Source: an uncultured Ruminococcus sp. | GTDB taxonomy: Bacteria > Bacillota > Clostridia > Oscillospirales > Ruminococcaceae | Assembly: GCA_900553335.1 (NCBI GenBank) | Contig: USCU01000053.1 | Location: forward strand, 1 to 7,539 | Direction: 5' to 3' | Length of the DNA stretch: 7,539 bases | Part shown: piece by piece, positions 1 through 7,113 of the stretch | How positions within the stretch are numbered: position 1 is the stretch's first letter | How the letters are laid out: each line of letters starts with the position of its first letter | Program-made: the position numbers and the translations under genes | Notes under the pieces: model-generated | The model's database searches: none | The model's input: only the letters and a program-made list of their open reading frames with translations | What the model was told of the DNA's origin: nothing

Positions 1-60
1 ACTTCAATCTTTGTATAAGTTGTATGTTAAATATTTATATATTATCTTTTTATAATTTTG

Positions 61-92
61 TTTTTCAAAAAGAATAGACTTTTTTTGAAAAA
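61..92. repeat. AT-rich inverted repeat just upstream of the tRNA promoter
   Basis: TTTTTCAAAAAG (61-72) is answered by CTTTTTTTGAAAAA (79-92) across a 6-nt loop, with two extra T in the second arm. It ends four bases before the -35 box. The A/T tracts could act as an UP element that strengthens a stable-RNA promoter, or the dyad could be a weak terminator of whatever lies left of the window. Almost all pairs are A-T, so the hairpin itself would be weak. Bases 1-60 are AT-rich and show no gene. Confidence 0.4.
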
Positions 93-96
93 GTAC

Positions 97-124
97 TTGA
101 CAAATTCTTTATTTGTGATATAAT
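97..124 (+). promoter_or_regulatory. Sigma-A promoter of the tRNA-Leu gene
   Basis: The -35 box TTGACA (97-102) and -10 box TATAAT (119-124) both match the consensus exactly, with a 16-bp spacer. TG at 116-117, one base before the -10, makes it an extended -10 promoter. Transcription should start near 131. An exact -35 with an extended -10 is expected for a strongly expressed stable RNA, and the next gene downstream on this strand is the tRNA. Confidence 0.9.
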
Positions 125-144
125 AGTAAAGCACTCTTGAGTTG

Positions 145-218
145 GAGTGAATTCGGATCAACTTGAATTACAAGTCCGACTCGGTTTTGAATGTTGCCGT
201 GTAAAAATCAAGCATTCA
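145..218 (+). other. Structured 5' leader of the tRNA-Leu transcript
   Basis: Two hairpins can be drawn between the expected transcription start and the tRNA. The first (145-182) has GAGT/ACTC, CGG/CCG and ACTTG/CAAGT helices stacked on an AATTA loop, with unpaired bases only on the 5' side. The second (188-218) pairs TGAATG with CATTCA and TTG with CAA, with a single bulged G at 212. The leader is about 94 nt long. It is presumably removed by RNase P at 225. No reading frame with a ribosome binding site is seen in it. Confidence 0.4.
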
Positions 219-224
219 TTATAT

Positions 225-311
225 GCAGCTGTGGCGGAATCGGCAGACGCGCTAGCTTGAGGGGCTAGTGGGAGCAATCTCGTGCGGGTTCAAGTCCCGC
301 CAGCTGCACCA
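225..311 (+). tRNA. tRNA-Leu, anticodon GAG
   Basis: The acceptor stem GCAGCTG (225-231) pairs perfectly with CAGCTGC (301-307), followed by discriminator A308 and a genome-encoded CCA (309-311). The D region carries TGGCGGAATCGGCAGACGC, typical of leucine tRNAs. The anticodon stem CTAGC/GCTAG encloses the loop TTGAGGG, giving anticodon GAG, which reads CUC and CUU leucine codons. A long variable arm (GGGAG/CTC type) marks it as class II, as expected for Leu. The T arm is GCGGG-TTCAAGT-CCCGC. Every helix is intact, so the gene should be functional. It has its own promoter and terminator and is not in a tRNA cluster. Confidence 0.97.
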
Positions 312-326
312 GCGGTCAATTACCGC
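312..326 (+). other. Short hairpin in the tRNA 3' trailer
   Basis: GCGGT (312-316) and ACCGC (322-326) pair perfectly around CAATT, starting one base after the encoded CCA. It may affect 3' trailer trimming of the tRNA precursor. It has no U-tract, so it is not the terminator. Confidence 0.35.
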
Positions 327-334
327 AAATGTTT

Positions 335-368
335 AACCCTTAGCAGATTTGCTAAGGGTTGATTTTTT
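335..368 (+). terminator. Rho-independent terminator of the tRNA-Leu transcript
   Basis: AACCCTTAGCA (335-345) and TGCTAAGGGTT (350-360) form a perfect 11-bp stem with a GATT loop, followed by GA and a run of six T (363-368). It lies 23 bases after the tRNA CCA end, so it should close this one-gene transcription unit. Confidence 0.92.
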
Positions 369-390
369 ATATAATAATCAATAGTAAAAA

Positions 391-431
391 ACACCTCCTA
401 TGTTAGAATTATAAACTATCATGGGAGGTTT
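391..431 (-). terminator. Hairpin, possible minus-strand terminator
   Basis: CCTCCTATG (394-402) pairs with CATGGGAGG (420-428), nine pairs including one G-U, around a 17-nt AT-rich loop. Read on the minus strand it is followed by TGTTTTTT (391-384), which is what an intrinsic terminator needs; on the + strand the following bases are a poor U-tract. It may be a back-up terminator for the operon ending at 664, or part of the old mobile-element insertion next to it. I cannot decide between these. Confidence 0.45.
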
Positions 432-506
432 AGTTATGTTAATAAGCCGCGGCAAATATATAATAGCCAACGCAACCTGTGTAAATCACGCTGCCAATAT
501 AAATAT

Positions 507-590
507 AAAGGTATTCCATATAACAATGCTTTAGCTGAAAATTTCTTTTAGATCCTTAAAGCATAATGTATATACCGAATTCAAATAAAA
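507..590 (+). pseudogene. Fragment of an IS3-family transposase (OrfB), degenerate
   Basis: The frame containing codon 522-524 reads KGIPYNN, then ALAENFF, a stop, ILKA, a stop, CIYRIQIK. This closely resembles the IS3-family OrfB integrase segment around the last catalytic acidic residue, which usually reads like YDNALAENFFSILKxECIYR. The stops are TAG at 549-551, where the family usually has Ser, and TAA at 564-566, where it has Glu and where one G-to-T change would suffice. The expected D before N-A is N here. Only about 28 of roughly 280 codons survive. A reading in another frame just after (585-610, NKLTPLK) resembles the C-terminal end of such proteins, so an internal deletion may have joined two pieces; that is less certain. 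No intact terminal repeats or target duplication were found. The stretch from 436 to 506 could be further element sequence but is not recognisable. Confidence 0.7.
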
Positions 591-627
591 ATAAACTGAC
601 TCCGCTTAAAAACGAAATCAGTTTATT
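582..627 (-). terminator. Terminator of the carA-carB::dapF-dapL operon
   Basis: On the minus strand AATAAACTGATTTCG (627-613) pairs with CGGAGTCAGTTTATT (604-590), 15 pairs including G-U pairs, around an 8-nt loop, and runs into TTTTATTTG (589-581). It begins 36 bases after the stop codon of dapL. The + strand after the hairpin is also T-rich, so it may work in both directions. It overlaps the tail of the transposase relic. Confidence 0.8.
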
Positions 628-663
628 GTTTAAATATTATTTTTTGCTTTTACTTATTTATTC

Positions 664-1866
664 TCAAAACTTAAGCTTCTTAAATCTTTCCATAGCTTCC
701 TTGGTTCTTTCGCTGTCGCCGAAAGCGGTAAGTCTGAACCAACCCTCTCCGTTTTTACCGAATCCTGCCCCGGGAGTTCCTACGACATTTGCTTCAGCTA
801 AAAGCTTATCAAAAAACTCCCAGCTGCCCATGCCGCCCGGACATTTAAACCATATATACGGAGAATTTTTTCCGCCTGTATACTTTATGCCCATCTCGTC
901 CATAGCGTCTGCAATAACCTTAGCATTCTGCTGATAATACTTAATGTTTTCCTTAGTCTGCTTTAAGCCTTCTTCGGAAAAAACCGCCGCAGCAGCACAC
1001 TGCACAGGGTAAGAAACGCCGTTAAACTTAGAACCTTCTCTTCTTCCCCAAAGCTGAGAAATTGATACCTCAGTTCCGTTGTCAGTAGTCACTGTAAGCT
1101 CATTCGGGATAACTGTATAACCGCATCTCATTCCTGTAAATCCGGCGGTCTTTGAAAGCGAGCACATCTCAATAGCGCATTCTCTTGCTCCCTCAACAGC
1201 AAAAATACTTCTCGGAATATTTTCGTCCGTGATAAAAGCTTCGTATGCGGCGTCATAAATAATTATACCCTTATTCTTTTTAGCATAGTCTATCCATACT
1301 TTGAGCTGTTCTTTTGTATAAGCCGAACCCGTAGGATTGTTAGGCGAACAAAGGTAAATAAGATCTGCGTGTACGTTCTCATCAGGCATTGCCGCAAAGC
1401 CGTTTTCTTCATTAGAATCGGCATAAATAACCTTTCTTCCGTTCATAAGGTTTGTATCAACATAAACAGGATATGCCGGGTCAGTTATCAAAACCGTATT
1501 GTCATCTCCGAAAATATCAACAATATTTCCGCAGTCCGACTTTGCTCCGTCGTTGATTCTTATTTCATCAGAAGAAACCGTTACGCCAAAGCTTTTGTAA
1601 TATCCCGAAACAGCTTCCTTAAGGAAATCATATCCTGCACCGCTGTCTTCATAACCTTTAAAGGTTTCCTTAACGCCCATTTCATCTGCGCCTTTTTTCA
1701 TAGCTTCAACAACGCATTTTGCAATAGGCTGAGTTACATCGCCGATACCCATTCTTATGATATCTGCGTCCGGATTTGCTTCCTTATAAGCGTTTACCTT
1801 TTTTGCAATGTTGATGAAAAGGTAGTTCTTTTCAAGCTTCAAAAAATTTTCATTGATTGATGGCAT
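664..1866 (-). CDS. dapL: LL-diaminopimelate aminotransferase DapL
   Basis: A PLP-dependent cytosolic aminotransferase (EC 2.6.1.83). It converts tetrahydrodipicolinate and glutamate to LL-diaminopimelate in one step, replacing the succinylase or acetylase branch of lysine and peptidoglycan synthesis. The N-terminus INENFLKLEKNYLF and the segment GIGDVTQPI are characteristic of DapL among fold-type I aminotransferases. SLSKTAGFTG carries the PLP-binding lysine at residue 239. SPNNPTG, the YDAAYEAF segment and a C-terminal FRLTAFG stretch are also present. The frame opens at 1875, but I place the start at 1866. There AAAGGA (1880-1875) sits 8 bases upstream, whereas the ATG at 1875 overlaps that site. 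The result is 400 residues, close to the family norm. It follows carB::dapF by 22 bases, and its product is the substrate of that DapF domain. I saw no defects. Confidence 0.95.
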   Translation of the reverse strand: MPSINENFLKLEKNYLFINIAKKVNAYKEANPDADIIRMGIGDVTQPIAKCVVEAMKKGADEMGVKETFKGYEDSGAGYDFLKEAVSGYYKSFGVTVSSDEIRINDGAKSDCGNIVDIFGDDNTVLITDPAYPVYVDTNLMNGRKVIYADSNEENGFAAMPDENVHADLIYLCSPNNPTGSAYTKEQLKVWIDYAKKNKGIIIYDAAYEAFITDENIPRSIFAVEGARECAIEMCSLSKTAGFTGMRCGYTVIPNELTVTTDNGTEVSISQLWGRREGSKFNGVSYPVQCAAAAVFSEEGLKQTKENIKYYQQNAKVIADAMDEMGIKYTGGKNSPYIWFKCPGGMGSWEFFDKLLAEANVVGTPGAGFGKNGEGWFRLTAFGDSERTKEAMERFKKLKF

Positions 1867-1874
1867 TCTTATCA

Positions 1875-1880
1875 TCCTTT
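1875..1880 (-). promoter_or_regulatory. Ribosome binding site that decides the dapL start
   Basis: AAAGGA reads from 1880 to 1875 on the minus strand, 8 bases before the ATG at 1866-1864. The upstream in-frame ATG (1875-1873) overlaps its last base and would have no spacing, so the shorter protein is favoured. Confidence 0.75.
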
Positions 1881-1888
1881 CATTATTG

Positions 1889-4800
1889 CTAGATTATTAC
1901 TTCTCCGTCAAATACGTTTACAGCATTTCCGGTAAGATATACTTCTCCATCTGAGGTATATCTCACTGTTAATTCTCCGCCGATAAGCTTTACAGTAACG
2001 TCCTCGTCCTTGTTGCAGTATCCGTTTTCACAAGCCGCAACAACACTCGCACAAGCTCCTGTTCCGCAAGCCCATGTTTCTCCGCTTCCCCTTTCCCAAA
2101 CTCTCATTTTAAGAGTGTTTCGGTCAACTGTCTGAACAAACTCAGCGTTCACTCTTTCAGGGAAAAGTTCGTTATATTCAAACATCGGTCCATACTTTTC
2201 AAGCTCGAAAGTATCAACATTCTTTACAAAGGTTACGCAGTGAGGATTTCCCATAGAAACGCAGGTTATATTCCATTCCCTATCACCAATCACAGCAGAC
2301 TTATTTATTACTTTTTCACCTTCAAGATTTACCGGGATCTGAGCGGGATCTAATATAGCCTTACCCATATCAACTCTTGCGCCTACTACCTCTCCGTAAT
2401 GACGCATAAGCTCAACGCCTATAATTCCGCTTAATGTTTCAATAGTGAACTTATCCTTGTCAACAAGTCCCTTATCTCTCATAAATTTCGCAACGCATCT
2501 TATTCCGTTTCCGCACATCTTTCCTTCACTGCCGTCGAGATTAAACATTCTCATTTTTCCGTCAGCAACTTTAGATTTGCAGATCAAAATTACTCCGTCG
2601 CCGCCTATTCCGAAATGACGGTCCGAAAGTCTTATAGAAAGTCCCTCCGGATTGTCGATTCTTTGGTCAAAGCAATTAAAATAAATGTAATCGTTACCGC
2701 AGCCATGCATTTTTGAAAACTTAACCGTTTGCTTTTCAGTCCTCATATCGTTTATATCAACAAGCTCGGTAGACTGCTCTGAATACTTGCTCTTGATTGA
2801 CGAAACAATAGCATTTGCAGTATCAATTGACGTTAGACACGGAATATTTCTGTCGACTGTTTTTCTTCTTATCTTTACGCTATCTCTTGACGGCATTCTT
2901 CCCTTAGACGATGTGGAAATAACATACTGAATATCTCCGCTCTCGATAAGCTTAAGCGTATTATTTTCGCCCTCGTGAATTTTATCAACAACCTGAGCCT
3001 CGATTCCGTTTTCCTCAAGAGTTTTTGCAGTTCCTCTTGTAGCATATATCTTAAAGCCGAGATCCAGGAACTTCTTTGCAACCTCAGATATTTCAGGCTT
3101 ATCCGAATTTCTTACTGTTATAAACACTCCGCCGTTTTTCTCAAGAGTATAGCCTGCCGCAATAAGACCTTTATATAAAGCTTCTTCTAAAGTATTAGCC
3201 AATGCCAAAACCTCGCCGGTTGACTTCATCTCAGGTCCCAAATGGTTGTCTACATCTATAAGCTTTTCAAAAGAGAATACAGGTACTTTAACAGCAGTGT
3301 AAGGAGAATGAGGATAAAGTCCCGTTCCGTATCCCATATCCGAAAGCTTTTCACCGAGCATAGCTCTAGTTGCAAGCTCAACCATAGGAACTCCCGTAAC
3401 CTTTGAGATATACGGAATAGTTCTTGACGAACGTGGATTAACCTCAATTACATACAGCTCTCCATGATAAATGAGATACTGAATGTTTACAAGTCCCTTT
3501 GTTTTAAGGGATACCGCAAGATTCTTTGAACACTCGACAATTCTGTTTACCATTTCGTCCGGAAGATTCCATGCAGGATAAACAGCAATAGAGTCACCAG
3601 AATGGATTCCTGCTCTCTCGACATGTTCCATGATTCCCGGAATTAAAATCTCTTCCCCGTCGCATATGGCGTCAACCTCGATTTCAGGTCCCATAAGATA
3701 CTTGTCTATCAAAATAGGATTTTCAATTTCCTGAGCCAGAATTATAGCCATATATTCTTTTATGTCGTCATCATTAAAAGCAATGATCATATTCTGTCCG
3801 CCCAAAACATATGATGGACGCATCAAAACAGGATAGTGAATTTTATTTGCAACCTCAAGTGCTTCTTCGGTAGTCATAACCGTAAAGCCCTGAGGACGCT
3901 TGATCTTATGAAGCTCTAAAAGCTCGTCAAAACGCTCTCTGTCCTCTGCTGCATCAATGCTGTCAGGAGGAGTTCCTAAAATATTAACGCCGTTTGCAGC
4001 CATATGCTTTGTAAGCTTAATAGCTGTCTGACCGCCGAATGCCACTACAACTCCGTAAGGCTTTTCAACTTTTATAATGTTCATTACATCTTCATTTGTA
4101 AGCGGTTCAAAATAAAGTCTGTCAGCAGTATCAAAGTCAGTGGAAACTGTTTCCGGGTTGTTGTTTACAATTACAACATCAAATCCCTGACGTTTAAGCG
4201 CCCAAACGCATTGAACCGAAGCATAGTCAAACTCGATTCCCTGTCCGATTCTTATAGGACCTGAACCGAAAACTATAACCGTTTTGTTTTCAGATCCGCC
4301 TGCGGCAATATGCTTTGAAGCCTCATCCTCAGCATCGTATGTAGAATAGAAATACGGCGTTTGAGCAGCAAACTCAGCAGCGCAGGTATCTACCATTTTA
4401 AAAGAAGCGTTTTTAGGGTTTTCAATCTCGCATCCCGAAAGCTCTTTTATAACCTTATCAAGATATCCCTGCTTTTTAGCTTTAAGATAAAGTTCGTCTG
4501 TTAAAACTCCTTTTCTCAATTCTTTTTCGGTATCTATGAGCTTTAAAAGCTTATATAAGAACCATATATCTATTTTTGTGATATCGTGAATATATTCAGG
4601 AGTAACTCCTCTTCTTAAATTTTCGTATACAACAAACAAACGCTCATCGTTGCAGACTGAAAGTCTTTCCTTGACATCTTCATCAGAAAGCGACAAAAGC
4701 GGTTCGCTTATAATGCTGTCATGTCCTATCTCAGCACCTCTTACAGCCTTCATAATAGCCTGTTCAAAGGTCGTTCCTATCGCCATAACCTCGCCTGTTG

Positions 4801-5938
4801 CCTTCATCTGAGTACCAAGAGTACGTTTAGCATAAACAAACTTATCAAAAGGCCACTTAGGAAGCTTTACAACTACATAGTCAAGTGCGGGTTCAAAGCA
4901 AGCATAGGTTTTTCCTGTAACAGCGTTTTTAATCTCGTCAAGCGTATAGCCTATAGCGATCTTTGCAGCAACTTTAGCAATAGGATAACCGGTTGCCTTT
5001 GATGCCAAAGCGGACGAACGTGAAACTCTCGGATTTACTTCGATTACAGCATATTCAAATGAATCAGGATTAAGTGCAAACTGACAGTTACAGCCTCCCT
5101 CAACCTCTAACGTATCAATGATTTTAAGCGCTGCCGAACGAAGCATCTGGTACTCCTTGTCTGCAAGAGTAACAGTAGGAGCAATAACTATCGAATCTCC
5201 CGTATGCACTCCGACAGGATCGAAGTTTTCCATTGAGCAGACAGTAATAACATTTCCTTTACTATCTCTCATTACCTCAAACTCTACTTCTTTCCAGCCT
5301 GCAATACACTTTTCAACTAAAACCTGCGTAATAGGGGATAAGTAAAGTCCGTTTCTTGTTATGTCACGAAGCTCTGTTTCGTTGTTTACGATTCCGCCTC
5401 CTGTTCCGCCCAATGTGAACGCAGGACGTATAATAAGCGGATATCCTATTCCCTCCTCGTTTGCAAACGCAACTGCGTCCTCAACTGTAGTTACAACCTT
5501 TGAAGGAATGCATGGCTGACCGATAGACTCCATAGTGTCCTTAAACATCTGTCTGTCCTCGGCTTTATCTATAGTTTCAGGCCTTGCACCTAAAAGCTTG
5601 ACACCATACTTGTCAAGGAAGCCTTCCTTTGCAAGCTCCATAGAAAGAGTAAGGCCCGTCTGTCCTCCGAGCGTTGAAAGCAAGCTGTCCGGACGCTCTT
5701 TTTTTATAATCCGCTTAACTGTTTCAAGAGTAAGCGGCTCGATATATATTTTATCCGCCATAGCCTTGTCGGTCATGATTGTAGCAGGGTTCGAGTTTAT
5801 AAGTATTACCTCTAGTCCCTCTTCTTTAAGAGCCCTGCAAGCCTGAGTTCCCGCATAGTCAAACTCCGCCGCCTGTCCGATTACAATAGGACCAGAACCG
5901 ATTACAAGAACTCTTTTAAGATCTTTATTTAAAGGCAT
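1889..5938 (-). CDS. carB-dapF: Fusion: carbamoyl-phosphate synthase large subunit + diaminopimelate epimerase (CarB-DapF)
   Basis: One 1,349-codon frame encodes two complete enzymes. Residues 1-1050 are CarB: first ATP-grasp half from VLVIGSGPIVIGQ, with IEVNPRVSRSSALASKATGYP; oligomerisation region about 400-550; second half from about 551 (FGSGPIRIGQG at 557), with IEVNPRSSRTIPY; and the MGS-like allosteric domain about 930-1050. It makes carbamoyl phosphate from bicarbonate, ATP and ammonia supplied by CarA. Residues about 1072-1349 are DapF (EC 5.1.1.7), which converts LL- to meso-diaminopimelate. MHGCGNDY lies near its start, and both catalytic cysteines are present: C1142 in KMCGNGIRC and C1291 in ETWACGTGACAS. 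A linker of about 20 residues joins them. M1065 (ATG at 2746) is a natural DapF start but has no good ribosome binding site. GAAAGGA (5954-5948) lies 9 bases before the ATG at 5938. Separate CarB and DapF proteins are the rule; whether this fusion is known in relatives I cannot say. Confidence 0.95.
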   Translation of the reverse strand: MPLNKDLKRVLVIGSGPIVIGQAAEFDYAGTQACRALKEEGLEVILINSNPATIMTDKAMADKIYIEPLTLETVKRIIKKERPDSLLSTLGGQTGLTLSMELAKEGFLDKYGVKLLGARPETIDKAEDRQMFKDTMESIGQPCIPSKVVTTVEDAVAFANEEGIGYPLIIRPAFTLGGTGGGIVNNETELRDITRNGLYLSPITQVLVEKCIAGWKEVEFEVMRDSKGNVITVCSMENFDPVGVHTGDSIVIAPTVTLADKEYQMLRSAALKIIDTLEVEGGCNCQFALNPDSFEYAVIEVNPRVSRSSALASKATGYPIAKVAAKIAIGYTLDEIKNAVTGKTYACFEPALDYVVVKLPKWPFDKFVYAKRTLGTQMKATGEVMAIGTTFEQAIMKAVRGAEIGHDSIISEPLLSLSDEDVKERLSVCNDERLFVVYENLRRGVTPEYIHDITKIDIWFLYKLLKLIDTEKELRKGVLTDELYLKAKKQGYLDKVIKELSGCEIENPKNASFKMVDTCAAEFAAQTPYFYSTYDAEDEASKHIAAGGSENKTVIVFGSGPIRIGQGIEFDYASVQCVWALKRQGFDVVIVNNNPETVSTDFDTADRLYFEPLTNEDVMNIIKVEKPYGVVVAFGGQTAIKLTKHMAANGVNILGTPPDSIDAAEDRERFDELLELHKIKRPQGFTVMTTEEALEVANKIHYPVLMRPSYVLGGQNMIIAFNDDDIKEYMAIILAQEIENPILIDKYLMGPEIEVDAICDGEEILIPGIMEHVERAGIHSGDSIAVYPAWNLPDEMVNRIVECSKNLAVSLKTKGLVNIQYLIYHGELYVIEVNPRSSRTIPYISKVTGVPMVELATRAMLGEKLSDMGYGTGLYPHSPYTAVKVPVFSFEKLIDVDNHLGPEMKSTGEVLALANTLEEALYKGLIAAGYTLEKNGGVFITVRNSDKPEISEVAKKFLDLGFKIYATRGTAKTLEENGIEAQVVDKIHEGENNTLKLIESGDIQYVISTSSKGRMPSRDSVKIRRKTVDRNIPCLTSIDTANAIVSSIKSKYSEQSTELVDINDMRTEKQTVKFSKMHGCGNDYIYFNCFDQRIDNPEGLSIRLSDRHFGIGGDGVILICKSKVADGKMRMFNLDGSEGKMCGNGIRCVAKFMRDKGLVDKDKFTIETLSGIIGVELMRHYGEVVGARVDMGKAILDPAQIPVNLEGEKVINKSAVIGDREWNITCVSMGNPHCVTFVKNVDTFELEKYGPMFEYNELFPERVNAEFVQTVDRNTLKMRVWERGSGETWACGTGACASVVAACENGYCNKDEDVTVKLIGGELTVRYTSDGEVYLTGNAVNVFDGEVII

Positions 5939-5979
5939 AATTTCAGTTCCTTTCTCAAAAAAATATTCCTGTTAGTTGT

Positions 5980-7059
5980 CTACTGCTTGTTCTTATCTAT
6001 CATGTCGATAAATTTATCGAACAAAAATCCTGTATCAAGCGGTCCTCCGCAAGCTTCCGGATGGAACTGCACGGAAAATGCAGGCATATATGTATACTCA
6101 ACTCCCTCGCAAGTTCCGTCGTTAGCGTTAAAAAAGCTCTCGTCAGCACCGTTAGGAAGTGTGCTTGAAACTACCGCATAGCCGTGATTCTGGCTGGTGA
6201 TATACACCCTTCCCGTATCCTTATATGATGCGGGCTGATTCGCTCCTCTGTGTCCGTATTTAAGCTTTTCGGTTTTTGCTCCCTGAGAGAGTGCTAAAAG
6301 CTGATGTCCCAAACAGATTCCGAAAATCGGGATTTTAAATGTACACATCTCCTTAAGCTGCTCAATTATCTCTTTATTATCGGCAGGATCTCCCGGTCCG
6401 TTTGAAAGCATTATTCCGTCAGGAGCAAGCTCACTGACTCTTTTAGCTGTTGTGCTTGCAGGAAGAACAGTCACCTCGCAGCCTCTCTTTTGAAGCTCTC
6501 TGCAAATGTTAGCCTTTGCACCGTAGTCCATAAGGCAAATTCTTCTTTTTGTTTCTCCGACAGCAGGCATCACCGTTTCTTCCTTGCAGGTCGTATTTTC
6601 AACAGCGCCTACTATCTTATAATTCTTAAGCTCAGTCAGCCCGAAATCGGTTGTACCCTCCATAACGATCTTTCCGTTCATAACACCCGATTCACGAACA
6701 ATTTTTGTAAGCGCTCTGGTATCAATTCCATAAAGTCCTACGATTCCTGACTGCTTTAAAAAAGTGTCAAGGTCACCCTCACAACGGAAGTTTGAAGGCT
6801 CTTGACACCAATCTCTAACAATATAACCCTTAACGTGCGGACATGCGCTTTCAAAATCGGAAGGAATAACTCCATAATTTCCGATAAGCGGAAATGTCTG
6901 AACAACTATCTGTCCGTAATAGCTGGGATCGGTTAAAGTTTCCAAATAGCCGGTCATGGCCGTTGTGAAAACGATTTCTCCAACAGTCTCACCGCTTTTT
7001 CCAAAACTTTTGCCCTCGAAAATAGTCCCGTTTTCAAGTATGAGATATGCTTTTTGCAC
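5980..7059 (-). CDS. carA: Carbamoyl-phosphate synthase small (glutaminase) subunit CarA
   Basis: CarA hydrolyses glutamine and passes ammonia through a tunnel to CarB, committing nitrogen to pyrimidine and arginine synthesis in the cytosol. Residues 1-150 form the CarA-specific N-terminal domain (ENGTIFEGKSFG, TTAMTGYLETLTDPSYYGQI). Residues about 170-355 form a class I glutamine amidotransferase: nucleophile C249 in GICLGHQLLA, and H333 and E335 in SVQFHPEACGG, so the triad is complete. The 359-residue length is normal. The start is GTG (7059-7057), supported by AAAGGGGA (7074-7067) 7 bases upstream and by the expected N-terminus. It is the first gene of the operon, with 41 bases before carB. 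Only one CPS appears here; whether a second, arginine-specific set exists elsewhere cannot be seen. Confidence 0.97.
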   Translation of the reverse strand: MQKAYLILENGTIFEGKSFGKSGETVGEIVFTTAMTGYLETLTDPSYYGQIVVQTFPLIGNYGVIPSDFESACPHVKGYIVRDWCQEPSNFRCEGDLDTFLKQSGIVGLYGIDTRALTKIVRESGVMNGKIVMEGTTDFGLTELKNYKIVGAVENTTCKEETVMPAVGETKRRICLMDYGAKANICRELQKRGCEVTVLPASTTAKRVSELAPDGIMLSNGPGDPADNKEIIEQLKEMCTFKIPIFGICLGHQLLALSQGAKTEKLKYGHRGANQPASYKDTGRVYITSQNHGYAVVSSTLPNGADESFFNANDGTCEGVEYTYMPAFSVQFHPEACGGPLDTGFLFDKFIDMIDKNKQ

Positions 7060-7113
7060 GAGAAAATCCCCTTTCTAACTAAGATTTCACTTTGTCTTGA
7101 TGTTATCTTATTA

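Noticed and set aside
131..224. T-box riboswitch, prompted by a CTC triplet (134-136) that would pair with the GAG anticodon
   Set aside because: There is no T-box sequence or antiterminator, and the downstream gene is the tRNA itself, not a synthetase or amino-acid gene.
436..534. 32-codon + strand frame with a good GGGAGG ribosome binding site (423-428)
   Set aside because: It overlaps the transposase relic in a different frame and matches nothing I recognise, and its apparent ribosome binding site is one arm of the 394-428 hairpin. Probably chance.
566..934. 122-codon + strand frame
   Set aside because: Most of it is the antisense of the 3' end of dapL, and its start lies in the transposase relic and the terminator. 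It has no ribosome binding site.
1369..1860. 163-codon + strand frame antisense to dapL
   Set aside because: It runs wholly opposite a well-supported gene, with cysteine- and isoleucine-rich translation typical of antisense frames and no recognisable domain.
2744..2746. Internal ATG (M1065) as an independent start for DapF
   Set aside because: It is well placed for a DapF start, but no Shine-Dalgarno sequence lies 5-12 bases upstream and the frame is continuous from carB. Internal initiation is possible but unsupported.
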